Shown in pieces: positions 45,139 to 54,808 of a DNA stretch of 64,000 bases. This stretch comes from CAYQNU01 sp964419055. GTDB taxonomy: Bacteria > Bacteroidota > Bacteroidia > Flavobacteriales_D > Parvicellaceae. The notes under the pieces were generated by a model, which saw only the letters and a program-made list of their open reading frames with translations, ran no database searches and had not been told where the DNA came from. The stretch's first letter is position 1. Every line of letters begins with the position of its first letter. The stretch covers positions 153,330 to 217,329 of the forward strand of contig CAYQNU010000004.1 of the NCBI GenBank assembly GCA_964419055.1, read 5' to 3'. The translations under genes were made by a program, and so were the position numbers.

Positions 45139-46671
45139 TTATTCCCACTCAATGGTAGCAGGTGGTTTAGAACTAATATCGTAAGTAACTCTATTAATTC
45201 CTTTTACTTTATTAATAATTTCGTTTGATATTTTGGCTAAAAAATCATAGGGTAAATGGCACCAATCAGCGGTCATTCCATCGGTGGAAGAAACCGCTCT
45301 CAATGCAATGGCATTTTCATACGTGCGTTCGTCTCCCATTACACCTACCGATTGCACAGGTAATAAAATTACTCCTGCTTGCCAAACATCATTATATAAA
45401 CCGTGTTTTTTCAATCCATCAATAAATAGGTAATCCGCCTCTTGCAAAATACGTACCTTTTCTTCGTTAACGTCTCCTAAGATTCGAATTCCCAAACCTG
45501 GACCTGGAAAAGGATGTCTATTTAATATATTGGCATCTATTTCTAACGTTTTTCCCACTCTTCGCACTTCATCTTTAAACAACGCTCGCAAGGGTTCCAC
45601 CACTTGCAGTTTCATATAATCAGGTAAACCACCTACATTATGATGCGATTTAATAGTTGCCGAAGGACCTCCCGTAGCGGAAACCGATTCGATAACGTCT
45701 GGGTAAATAGTCCCTTGACCTAACCATTTGGCATTTTCTACCAATTTAGATTCTTCATCAAATACTTCAACAAAAACTCTTCCGATGGCTTTACGTTTTG
45801 TTTCAGGATCTTTTTCACCTTTTAGTGCCTCATAAAAGCGAGCTTTAGCATTAACCCCTTTTACGTTCAACCCCATTCCTTTGTAGGAATCTAAAACACT
45901 TTGAAACTCATCTTTGCGCAACAATCCATTATCTACGAATATGCAATGTAAATTAGTTCCAATTGCTTTGTGCAATAAAATAGCCGCTACACTTGAATCA
46001 ACTCCACCTGAAAGTCCTAAAATCACTTTGTCATTTCCTAACTTGGCTTTTAGTTCGGCTACAGTAGTTTCTACAAAAGAATTAGGCGTCCAATCTTGTG
46101 CGCATTTACAAATGTTCACAACAAAATTTTGCAACAACGTCATGCCATCTGTGCTGTGATACACTTCAGGGTGGAATTGAATACCATATGTAGGTTCATC
46201 TTTAACTTGAAATCCTGCTGCTGCAACATCCTCCGTTGAACAAATCAATTCAAAATTATTGGGTATTTTGGCAATGGTATCTCCGTGGCTCATCCACACT
46301 TGTGATTGCTTAGGCACACCTTTCATCAATATATTATTCGTATCTACAGAAGACAAATTGGCTCTTCCGTATTCTCTAATTTTAGAAGGTAATACTTCAC
46401 CACCGCTGCTCAACGCTAAATATTGCGCACCAAAACAAACACCTAACAAAGGAGCTTTACCTCTTATGAGTGATAAATCAGGTTTTGGTGAGCTTTCATC
46501 ACGCGTACTGAACGGACTTCCCGAAAGAATTACTCCTTTGACATTAGCTGCTGGGGTAGTAATTTTAGTCCAAGGGTGGATTTCACAATATACGTTTAAT
46601 TCACGTAATCTTCTAGCTATCAACTGTGTGTATTGAGAGCCGAAGTCATAAATAAGGATCATTTCTTGCAT
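45139..46671 (-). CDS. guaA: GMP synthase (glutamine-hydrolysing)
   Basis: 510 residues. Class I glutamine amidotransferase domain (residues 1 to about 190: DFGSQYTQLIARRLREL, GVCFGAQYLA with the nucleophile Cys, FHPEVYHS) and ATP-pyrophosphatase domain (LGLSGGVDSSVAA, then RHPFPGPGLGIRILG). It aminates XMP to GMP. Final residues PPATIEWE are conserved. The -7 box lies only 6 bp before the ATG, so the mRNA may be leaderless. Confidence 0.98.
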   Translation of the reverse strand: MQEMILIYDFGSQYTQLIARRLRELNVYCEIHPWTKITTPAANVKGVILSGSPFSTRDESSPKPDLSLIRGKAPLLGVCFGAQYLALSSGGEVLPSKIREYGRANLSSVDTNNILMKGVPKQSQVWMSHGDTIAKIPNNFELICSTEDVAAAGFQVKDEPTYGIQFHPEVYHSTDGMTLLQNFVVNICKCAQDWTPNSFVETTVAELKAKLGNDKVILGLSGGVDSSVAAILLHKAIGTNLHCIFVDNGLLRKDEFQSVLDSYKGMGLNVKGVNAKARFYEALKGEKDPETKRKAIGRVFVEVFDEESKLVENAKWLGQGTIYPDVIESVSATGGPSATIKSHHNVGGLPDYMKLQVVEPLRALFKDEVRRVGKTLEIDANILNRHPFPGPGLGIRILGDVNEEKVRILQEADYLFIDGLKKHGLYNDVWQAGVILLPVQSVGVMGDERTYENAIALRAVSSTDGMTADWCHLPYDFLAKISNEIINKVKGINRVTYDISSKPPATIEWE

Positions 46672-46676
46672 GAGTG

Positions 46677-46711
46677 CAAAGATAGTTATTCCATTTTAAA
46701 TTTTGCGGCAA
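46677..46711 (-). promoter_or_regulatory. Promoter of guaA
   Basis: Minus strand: TTG (46709-46711), 24-bp spacer (long), TATCTTTG (46677-46684). The -7 box ends 5 bp before the ATG at 46671. Confidence 0.55.
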
Positions 46712-46914
46712 AGTGGTCTTGATAAATTTTGTTAACAATTACTCGAACACTATTTTTGAAGAAATTCACATCGATAAAAATACGGATTACAACCACTTCA
46801 TACATTCATTAATCGAAATAAATCTTTATTTCATACTCAATGTTACCTCAATATTAATCAATCGCAAAACGTTATTTTTATGTTAAGCCTTGATAATTAG
46901 TTCATAACAAGTAA

Positions 46915-46944
46915 TTGTTAATTAAAATAAATCATGTATTTTTG
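46915..46944 (+). promoter_or_regulatory. Promoter of the large multidomain surface protein
   Basis: TTG (46915-46917), 19-bp spacer, TATTTTTG (46937-46944). It predicts a leader of about 75-80 nt before the ATG at 47029. The TTG is the promoter element and not a start codon. Confidence 0.8.
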
Positions 46945-47028
46945 CTTCATAAACCTCTAATGACATCCTTGATAGCTGCTACGCTTGAAACCATTGGGAG
47001 GTTGATGATTTTTTGTTTTTTTAATAAA

Positions 47029-50000
47029 ATGAAACAATTAACCACATTTCTTTTCATTTTCTTTGGAATTTTAAATTTAAGTGTAATTGGACAGATTAGC
47101 GAGAGTTTTGAAACAGGGTTGCCGACTGCTTATGTAGCAACAACTTCATATACCTTAAGTTCGGGCACTTGGACTGGGCAAGCAAACGGTGTTATTAGAG
47201 GTACAACTGGTGTAACTGCAGGCAGTTATTCACTTCAATTAAGAAGCCAAACAGGAGCTCAAGTGACTACTCCCAATATAACTACTGGAGTTGGTACTGT
47301 TTCATTTTATGGCAGTTCAAGTACTACTTCTGGTTCTGTGCAAGTTAATTATTCTACAGATGGAGGAACTTCTTGGATTCCTGCTGGTGGCTCCCCCTTT
47401 TCTTTAACTACTGGTGGAGGCGTTCTTAAAACAGCTACGATTAATAGCTCTGCTCCAAATATTTTAGTTCAATTTTACAGAACTGCAGCAACAGTATATA
47501 TAGATCAAATAAGTACTACAGTTTTTTCCCCTTCTTGCACCCCTCCCACAACCCAAGCCACCTCATTTTCATCATCAAGCGTTTCATTTAATAATGGAAC
47601 TGCCAACTGGGTAAGAGGCAATGGAAATAATGTTTTGGTGGTTGCTCAAGCAGGGTCAGCACCCTCTGGTCCAACATCTGGAACAAGTTACACAGCCAAT
47701 GCTGCCTTTGGAAGTGGAGATGCAATTGGTAGTGGCTTTGTAGTGTATAATGGCACAGGTACTTCAGTGAATGTAACTGGGTTAACATCTGGTGTAACCT
47801 ATCATTTTGCAATTTATGAATATACCACCACAGGCGTTTGTTATTTAAGTCCACCTCTAACGGGAACTTTTACTACAATGGCTATTTCAACTACTTCAGA
47901 TATTATTTCGGCAGGTGGTGAGAGTGCAACCATACCAAGTACAAACATATTAGCAGGACCGCTCACCTCAGTTCAAGGGGTTCAAGTATGGCAATTTACT
48001 GTAAGAGATGGTGGTGGAGCATCTGATGCAGACAATTTACCTACTATATTGGAATCGTTCACCATTACTCAAAATGCTAGCAACGCTATGAATGATTGGG
48101 CTTTAGCTATTCAAAGTGTAGATATATTTGATGGAACAACACACTTAAGGACAGGTGTTATTACTGCTAATACGATTACTTTTTCAGGATTGAGTATCAC
48201 AGCCCCTGATAATGGATCAAAAACCATTTCCATGCGTTTGAGTTTAAATTGCCCTGCAACAGGTAATGGGAATAATAATTTAGATGATTTTGTATTTACT
48301 ATATCCAATGGTAACGTAACAGAAGCAGGTTCAGGTTCATCAAATTTCGCAAATTTTACTGCCGCTTCGAGCACCAATAATTTAAATGTTTTCACTGAAT
48401 TAACCACTACCATAACTGGTATTGCACCCACCTCTGGCCCCGCTAATACATTAGTAACCATTACTGCTACAGGAGGCGGTTTTACTGGTGCTACAGCAGT
48501 AGCATTTAATGGAACACCCGCTGCAAGTTTTACAGTAATTTCTGATACTGAAATACAAGCTTTAGTTCCAGCAGGAGCTACTACTGGTGATGTAACCGTA
48601 ACAGATGTTAATTGTTATCAAGCAGCTTTTAGTATTTTTACAATAGTTGACCTTCAAACCTCATCTTGCGAGGGTACAGTAATTTTTGATGATCTAGTTA
48701 TTTCTGAAGTTTTTGATAATGCTAGTGGAGATTTGGGATATATAGAAATTTATAATGGTACGGGAGCAACGGTAAATTTAACAACATACACAATTGACAG
48801 GTATATTGATTTAGTAACAGGAACTTCATCTCATTCATACACTTTTCCTGCTACTGGCGTGGGTTCTAGTATTGCAAATGGGCAGGTATTAGTTGGGAGA
48901 GTAGCAGGTTCAGCAACAGGAGTTGAAGACTTTGTATTTGTTAATTTAGTTGGGTTTAATGCTGATGACAGATTGGAATTAATGAATGGAGGTTTAATTG
49001 TTGATGACTTTCATGATGCTATTGTAGGTTCTGTAGGTTATGTTTACAGAAGAAACACGAACATAACAAACCCTAATCCAGCTTTTGATGCAACAGAATG
49101 GACTACTGTGGCTTCTGGTACAACTGCAGATTTAGGTAATTTTATTCCAACTACTGGAACTTTCCCAATTGTTACAACACACCCAACAACTATGACTTTA
49201 TGTCCAACGGAAGGTACCACATTAACGGTGGCGGGTTCAGAAGGATTTGCAGGTGGTTTGGGATTGGCCTATCAATGGTACGTTTCGGCTCCTAATGCCG
49301 CAGGTTGGACTGCTTTAACAAATACGGGGGTATATTCAGGTGCTACAACGGCTATGCTTTCTATCAGTTCAGTAGCCGGATTGGATGGTTATCAATATTA
49401 TTGTCAAATAAGAGAAAATACAGTTACTTGTTATTCTGCTAGTAATGCGGTGCAATTAGATGTACTAGGAACAGGTGGGACTAACGGTTTATGGACAGGC
49501 GAATTCAGCACAGATTGGTGTAACTGTAGAAATTGGCATGATGGTCAAGTACCTACCAATGCGACTAATGTGTTAATCAATCAAACGGCTTTAAATAATT
49601 GTGTGGTGGGTGGAAGTTGCTCAGTAGCATCGGCTAATTCGGTGAACATTTCTTCGTCTACCAATACAAACAATTTGCTGACAATAAATGCAGGAAGTAA
49701 TCTCACCATTACCAACAACCTGACTATTTCAAAATCTGCAGGAACGGGCAATTTAATCGTTTCTACTACAGGAACTGGTCAGTTAGTTGTTAATGGTTCA
49801 GTAACCATAACTGGAAGTGGTGCTACTGATAATGCCTTTTTAAGAAATGAAAGTGCAACTGCCTTATTAGATGTAAATGGTTCTTTAACTATAAGTACAA
49901 GAGGCTCTTTAGATTTAAATGCCAACGGTAGATTGAACCTTGCAGGTGATTTTATAAATAATAATAATGAAGCTGCATTCGATCAAGCAACTTCGACAGT

Positions 50001-51213
50001 TATTTTTGATGGAACAGTTAATCAATCCATTAATACAAATGCTTTTACAGATGTTTTTGCCACATTAACTGTAAATAAAACAAGTGGAACAGTAACTTTA
50101 TTAGACCCAATTGAAGTGGTTACTCAAGTTAATTTTACCTACGGAATTGTCAACTCTTCTTCAGCTGGTTTGTTAATTTTTAGAGATAATGCATTGGCAA
50201 ATACACCTTCACATACCAGCCATACAAATGGTCCAGTAAGAAAAATCGGAAACGATGCATTTACCTTCCCAGTAGGTAATGGCTCTTTTTATAGAAACAT
50301 TGCTATTTCAGCTCCGGGTGTAACTACTGATCATTTTACTGCACAATTTTTTGATGTAAATCCTGATGCCGTGGATGGAATGGGAGTGGCACCCATTGAT
50401 GTTCCGTTGACGAATATTTCTGATTGTGAACATTGGATATTAGATAGAACAAATGGAGCGTCAAATGTATTTGTTACTTTATCGTATGAAAATTATTCAT
50501 TAAATAATTGTAGTGGAGTAGTCGATCCAGTTTCATTGAGAGTAGCCCGCTGGAGTGGCGCTTCATGGGTGAATCACGGTGGTGTTGGAATTGGAGTCCC
50601 CACAGGAACTATTACTACTTCGGCAGCAGTTACTTCTTTTAGTCCATTTGCTTTGGCTACTACATCTATAAATAATCCTTTACCTGCCGAACTCATTCAT
50701 TTTGATGCCGTACCTGTAAATAAAGAAGTTTCGGTGACTTGGTCAACAGCTTCTGAAATCAATGTAGATTATTTTGAAGTCATGAGAAGTAAAGATGGGT
50801 TTGAGTTTAACACCATTGCTACAGTTGATGCAGTAGGTAATTCGACTGTTTTGAATCAATACTCAATTGTTGATGCCCTACCGTATATGGGATTATCGTA
50901 CTATCAATTGAATACCGTTGATAATGATGGCTCTTCCAAATTATCGGATATCAAACCCGTTTATTTTGATGGATTGTCTGCCACTCCTTATCTTTCATCC
51001 ACAGCAACAAACTGGACAATTTTTTATAACTCATTATCAGAGAAACCGATTTTAGTAGAGATTTATGATGCATCAGGTAAATTATTACAAACTGAAAGTT
51101 TGAATTTTTCAGATGCTTATGGAAGTGTTGAACATTCTTATTTATCTAAAGGAATGTATTTTATTAGATTAGTTGACGGTGAGCATAGTTTTACGTTAAA
51201 AGCGCTCCGCTAA
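47029..51213 (+). CDS. Giant secreted multidomain adhesin-like protein with type IX sorting tail
   Basis: 1394 residues. Signal peptide (MKQLTTFLFIFFGILNLSVIGQ); an N-terminal beta domain (ESFETGLPTAYVAT, about 25-190); a fibronectin III-like segment (about 200-290); an IPT/TIG domain (about 465-535, ITGIAPTSGPANTLVTITATGGGF); a lamin-tail-like domain (about 550-680, IFDDLVISEVFDNASGDLGYIEIYN); an Ig-like part; a hemagglutinin-like Asn/Thr-rich repeat region; and a type A sorting tail (LVEIYDASGKLLQTE, LSKGMYFIRLVDGEHSFTLKALR). Surface adhesion is inferred. A start at 46960 is possible but would place residues before the signal peptide. Confidence 0.85.
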   Translation: MKQLTTFLFIFFGILNLSVIGQISESFETGLPTAYVATTSYTLSSGTWTGQANGVIRGTTGVTAGSYSLQLRSQTGAQVTTPNITTGVGTVSFYGSSSTTSGSVQVNYSTDGGTSWIPAGGSPFSLTTGGGVLKTATINSSAPNILVQFYRTAATVYIDQISTTVFSPSCTPPTTQATSFSSSSVSFNNGTANWVRGNGNNVLVVAQAGSAPSGPTSGTSYTANAAFGSGDAIGSGFVVYNGTGTSVNVTGLTSGVTYHFAIYEYTTTGVCYLSPPLTGTFTTMAISTTSDIISAGGESATIPSTNILAGPLTSVQGVQVWQFTVRDGGGASDADNLPTILESFTITQNASNAMNDWALAIQSVDIFDGTTHLRTGVITANTITFSGLSITAPDNGSKTISMRLSLNCPATGNGNNNLDDFVFTISNGNVTEAGSGSSNFANFTAASSTNNLNVFTELTTTITGIAPTSGPANTLVTITATGGGFTGATAVAFNGTPAASFTVISDTEIQALVPAGATTGDVTVTDVNCYQAAFSIFTIVDLQTSSCEGTVIFDDLVISEVFDNASGDLGYIEIYNGTGATVNLTTYTIDRYIDLVTGTSSHSYTFPATGVGSSIANGQVLVGRVAGSATGVEDFVFVNLVGFNADDRLELMNGGLIVDDFHDAIVGSVGYVYRRNTNITNPNPAFDATEWTTVASGTTADLGNFIPTTGTFPIVTTHPTTMTLCPTEGTTLTVAGSEGFAGGLGLAYQWYVSAPNAAGWTALTNTGVYSGATTAMLSISSVAGLDGYQYYCQIRENTVTCYSASNAVQLDVLGTGGTNGLWTGEFSTDWCNCRNWHDGQVPTNATNVLINQTALNNCVVGGSCSVASANSVNISSSTNTNNLLTINAGSNLTITNNLTISKSAGTGNLIVSTTGTGQLVVNGSVTITGSGATDNAFLRNESATALLDVNGSLTISTRGSLDLNANGRLNLAGDFINNNNEAAFDQATSTVIFDGTVNQSINTNAFTDVFATLTVNKTSGTVTLLDPIEVVTQVNFTYGIVNSSSAGLLIFRDNALANTPSHTSHTNGPVRKIGNDAFTFPVGNGSFYRNIAISAPGVTTDHFTAQFFDVNPDAVDGMGVAPIDVPLTNISDCEHWILDRTNGASNVFVTLSYENYSLNNCSGVVDPVSLRVARWSGASWVNHGGVGIGVPTGTITTSAAVTSFSPFALATTSINNPLPAELIHFDAVPVNKEVSVTWSTASEINVDYFEVMRSKDGFEFNTIATVDAVGNSTVLNQYSIVDALPYMGLSYYQLNTVDNDGSSKLSDIKPVYFDGLSATPYLSSTATNWTIFYNSLSEKPILVEIYDASGKLLQTESLNFSDAYGSVEHSYLSKGMYFIRLVDGEHSFTLKALR

Positions 51214-51312
51214 TGGAAACTTGATTTATAATATCATAATATCCCATTCATATATACCAAATATCCTAACATTACTTTTGTTATAAGCACAAAACCCAAA
51301 TTTTTATTAAAA

Positions 51313-53787
51313 ATGAAACCACTCATTACCCTTTTATTGTTGACCCTTTTTATTACGAAGGGTAGTTTTTTTGCTCAAACACCTACCAATTGTTTTGAAA
51401 TAGAGAGCATCCTTGTTGATGCTTGCGGAACACCCGAACAAGACAATGAAATGGTGCGTATCAAAATTGGACCAAATCCACTGAATGTTAGTAATATGGT
51501 AATCGATTGGCCCAATAATTCATTTCAAGGTATTTGTCAAAATGCATCTACAGCAACAAAAACCGCTGCTTTTAATGCCACTATATTAGGTTGTGGATTT
51601 TTGAAAGAACCTGTTGGAGGTGTGCTACCTGCTGGTGCAAGTGTATTAATTATAACATCTACTAATGTTTCCACTACGGCTAACTCATTTGCCAATTTGC
51701 ATGACACTGTTTTTGTTATATATCAATGTGCAGGAAATAATGCAGGTCACTTTGTTAATTATAATTCAACACCAGGCTTACGAACATTAATTATTGATTT
51801 TACTGCTCCAGCTAATTGTGGTGACACCGTTACCTATGACCGATCACTTTTAATCAATCAAAGTGGTGGACAAGGTGGAGCTTCAGCATCAAACGATGGT
51901 GCTAGAGTAGATTTTAGTTGGGGAAATGTGGCTAATTACGCCAATGATGGTTGTCAAGCTCCAATTATTGCATCTGGAATAGATATCACTACTCCTTCAC
52001 CAATTACATTATGCCCAGGAAATTCAATAAATTTAACTGCGGTGCCTTATGGTAATTATTCAGAAATAATTTGGTCGGGAGGAAATGGTGCTTTTAGTGC
52101 CAACAATGTTAACACCACCACTTACAACTCTACTACGACTGATAATACTAACTTTTATCTGTATGCAGGCATAAAAACTTCTTGCAATGATACTATTAGA
52201 GATAGTATTTTGGTAAACATACAGCAACCTATAAATAAAACAATTTCTCCTACAACATACGATTTGTGCCCAGGTGAAACGATAACCATTACAGCAACAG
52301 GAGGAACCAACTATTTGTGGAGTACTTTTTCAACAGCTTCTTCAATCAGTGTTTCAGCTGCAGGAACCTACACCGTGGGAATTACCGATGGTTGTTATAA
52401 TGAAATTTTGAGTTCTGTAGTAACGAATAATGGTACATTGCCTATTGTTTCTATTTCGGGTGATTTAGATATTTGCACCGGAGAATCTACCATCATTACA
52501 GCTGCTGGGTCTGGAACATTTACTTGGTCGGATAATTCTGTAGGTTCAACGTTTACTGCATCAACAGCTGGAACGTATTCTGTGACTGCAACAAACGGAT
52601 GTGGTAGCACTGTAGAAAGTTTTACGGTTACTAATTTAGGTACGGCACCTACGGTTACCACTTCTGGAAATTTAGCTATATGTGGAGGTCAAAGTACCAC
52701 TATTACTGCTAATGGCACAGGCAACTTTGTGTGGTCTGATTTATCTACAGGGTCAACTTTTACAACCTCATCAGCTGGAAATTACTTTGTAGCCACTTCA
52801 AATGTATGTGGACAAGACACGGCTTTCTTTACGATTAGCAATTCTGGTTCTGCTCCAATAGTTACTATTTCGGGAACTACCGCTATCTGCTCTGGTGTTT
52901 CAACCACATTAACTGCAACAGGAAGTGGCACATTTTTATGGAATGGTACAACGGCAGGAGCTACTTTTACTACTTCTACACCGGGTACTTACAGTGTAAC
53001 AGCTACCAATACATGCGGAACAACCACTGAAAATGTAACCATAACTTCATTAGGTTCGGCACCAACGGCATCCATAAGTGGTAATTTAGATTTTTGTAGT
53101 CCAACCGCTACAACCTTATTAACCGCTTCGGGAGGTAACTCATATGTATGGTCAAATGGAACTACCAATTCATCCGCAACCTACGGAATTTCTCAAAATA
53201 ATTATGTAGTTGTATTGAATGGTTGTGGATCAGATACGGCCTTTTTCTCTGTTAACAATCAAAATGTAACGGCTGATTTTACCGCTTCCATCTATTCAGG
53301 ATACACACCTCTTTCCGTTGATTTCACGAATAATTCAACTAATGCTTCAAATTACGATTGGAACTTTAACAACGGCAGTACATCTACACAAAATAATCCC
53401 TCAACTGTTTTTGCAGATAGTGGCAGTTATTGGGTGGTTTTAACGGCCTCCAACTCATTTGGTTGTTCAGCTAGTGATTCTTTATTAATTACCACTGTAA
53501 GCATTCCTACTGACTTGATTATCCCTAATATTTTTACTCCAAATGGTGATGGTACAAATGATTTATTTTTGGTAGGTAACCCATTTGTAAATACTATTAG
53601 TGGACAAATTTTCAACCGATGGGGACAATTGATGTATACCAATCAAGCTTATACCGCATACAGTTGGGATGGGAAAAAAACTGCTGGTGACTTAGCACCA
53701 GATGCCACATACTTTTATATTTTTACAGTTACCTTTATAGATGGTGTCTCGAAAGAATACAGTGGTCATTTGTTATTGCAGAGATAA
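51313..53787 (+). CDS. Giant surface protein with five 69-residue repeats, PKD domain and type B sorting tail
   Basis: 824 residues. Signal peptide (MKPLITLLLLTLFITKGSFFAQ); an N-terminal domain (about 25-215, CFEIESILVDACGTPEQDNEMVRI); a linker Ig-like unit; five Ig-like repeats of exactly 69 codons; a PKD domain (about 655-735, TADFTASIYSGYTPLSVDFTNNS, FADSGSYWVVLTASN); and the gliding-motility-associated C-terminal domain (NIFTPNGDGTNDLFLV, IFNRWGQLMY, YFYIFTVTFIDG), the type B signal of type IX secretion. It follows the adhesin gene by 99 bp and may be co-expressed. Confidence 0.92.
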   Translation: MKPLITLLLLTLFITKGSFFAQTPTNCFEIESILVDACGTPEQDNEMVRIKIGPNPLNVSNMVIDWPNNSFQGICQNASTATKTAAFNATILGCGFLKEPVGGVLPAGASVLIITSTNVSTTANSFANLHDTVFVIYQCAGNNAGHFVNYNSTPGLRTLIIDFTAPANCGDTVTYDRSLLINQSGGQGGASASNDGARVDFSWGNVANYANDGCQAPIIASGIDITTPSPITLCPGNSINLTAVPYGNYSEIIWSGGNGAFSANNVNTTTYNSTTTDNTNFYLYAGIKTSCNDTIRDSILVNIQQPINKTISPTTYDLCPGETITITATGGTNYLWSTFSTASSISVSAAGTYTVGITDGCYNEILSSVVTNNGTLPIVSISGDLDICTGESTIITAAGSGTFTWSDNSVGSTFTASTAGTYSVTATNGCGSTVESFTVTNLGTAPTVTTSGNLAICGGQSTTITANGTGNFVWSDLSTGSTFTTSSAGNYFVATSNVCGQDTAFFTISNSGSAPIVTISGTTAICSGVSTTLTATGSGTFLWNGTTAGATFTTSTPGTYSVTATNTCGTTTENVTITSLGSAPTASISGNLDFCSPTATTLLTASGGNSYVWSNGTTNSSATYGISQNNYVVVLNGCGSDTAFFSVNNQNVTADFTASIYSGYTPLSVDFTNNSTNASNYDWNFNNGSTSTQNNPSTVFADSGSYWVVLTASNSFGCSASDSLLITTVSIPTDLIIPNIFTPNGDGTNDLFLVGNPFVNTISGQIFNRWGQLMYTNQAYTAYSWDGKKTAGDLAPDATYFYIFTVTFIDGVSKEYSGHLLLQR
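52252..53286 (+). repeat. Five in-frame 207-bp repeats inside the surface-protein gene
   Basis: Equivalent codons (the G/T-x-L/Y-x-I/L/F-C motif) start at 52252, 52459, 52666, 52873 and 53080, exactly 207 bp apart. Each unit keeps the cysteine, a Gly/Ala-Thr-rich strand, a W and a second cysteine in NGCG/NTCG/NVCG form. The nucleotide sequences have diverged. Confidence 0.9.
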
Positions 53788-53864
53788 ATTAATTTCTCAA
53801 CTATTAATTTATTAACTGATCTTCAACAATTTTATAAAAATAAGTATTCAAACACAATAAAAGT

Positions 53865-53872
53865 TAACTTTG
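53865..53872 (+). promoter_or_regulatory. -7 box of miaA (TAACTTTG)
   Basis: Exact TAnnTTTG match 12 bp before the ATG at 53885; no TTG at the -33 distance. Confidence 0.45.
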
Positions 53873-53884
53873 GCGTCTGTAAAA

Positions 53885-54808
53885 ATGACGCTCAAAAAAA
53901 AATACCTTATTGTATTAGTTGGCCCTACGGCTATAGGAAAGACAGCGCTTTCTATAGAATTGGCAAAACACTTTGATGCCGAAATATTTTCAGCGGATAG
54001 TCGACAGTTTTTTAAGGAAATGAGCATCGGCACAGCTAAGCCGTCTTTGGAAGAAATGGGTGAAGTAAAGCATCATTTTATCGATCATTGTTCTATCCAC
54101 CAAGAATACAATGTAGGAAAATATGAAACGGAGGTAATCGCAGCTTTAGAAACTTATTTTAGCAAAAAAGAGGTAGCGCTATTGGTAGGTGGGTCAGGCC
54201 TATATGTGGATGCTGTATGCAAAGGAATAGATGATATTCCCAAAGATGATGTGATTAGAAAACAACTGACCGAACAACTCGAAAAAGAGGGTATTGAAGT
54301 GTTGCAAGAAGAATTGCAACAACTCGATCCTGAACATTACGCAACAAGTAATATCAAAAATCCACAACGATTAATTAGAGCGTTGGAAGTTTGTCGATTA
54401 ACAGGTAAAGCGTATACTTCATTTAGAACCCATTCTACCAAAAAAAGAAATTTTGAAATCATCAAAATTGGTCTCAATACCGAAAGAGAAATCGTTTACC
54501 AAAGAATAAATGCACGGGTAGACATCATGATGGAACATGGACTGGAAGAAGAAGCACGTAAAATGTTTACGTTCAAAAACAATAATGCGCTTAACACAGT
54601 TGGTTACAAAGAATTATTTAACTATTTCGAAGGTACTACAACATTAGAGGAAGCCATTGTTGCCATCAAACAAAACACACGAAACTTTGCAAAACGACAA
54701 TTAACTTGGTTTAATAAAGATACTTCAACGAAGTGGTTTGAGCCCAATAATTTAGAAGGTTGTATCACCTATATTAATGAAAAAATAAGCAACGATTTAT
54801 TTTTGTGA
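53885..54808 (+). CDS. miaA: tRNA dimethylallyltransferase
   Basis: 307 residues. P-loop VGPTAIGKTALSIELA, the motif SADSRQFFKEMSIGTAKP, VGGSGLYVDAVCKGID and RNFAKRQLTWF. It adds a dimethylallyl group to A37 of tRNAs reading UNN codons. The ATG at 53885 is used, five codons after a TTG that lies at the -7 box. Its stop overlaps the GTG of the MFS gene by 4 bp. Confidence 0.97.
   Translation: MTLKKKYLIVLVGPTAIGKTALSIELAKHFDAEIFSADSRQFFKEMSIGTAKPSLEEMGEVKHHFIDHCSIHQEYNVGKYETEVIAALETYFSKKEVALLVGGSGLYVDAVCKGIDDIPKDDVIRKQLTEQLEKEGIEVLQEELQQLDPEHYATSNIKNPQRLIRALEVCRLTGKAYTSFRTHSTKKRNFEIIKIGLNTEREIVYQRINARVDIMMEHGLEEEARKMFTFKNNNALNTVGYKELFNYFEGTTTLEEAIVAIKQNTRNFAKRQLTWFNKDTSTKWFEPNNLEGCITYINEKISNDLFL

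Noticed and set aside
46915..47028. N-terminal extension of the large adhesin
   Set aside because: The upstream TTG is the -33 element of a strong promoter and the signal peptide begins at 47029. An ATG at 46960 remains a weaker option.
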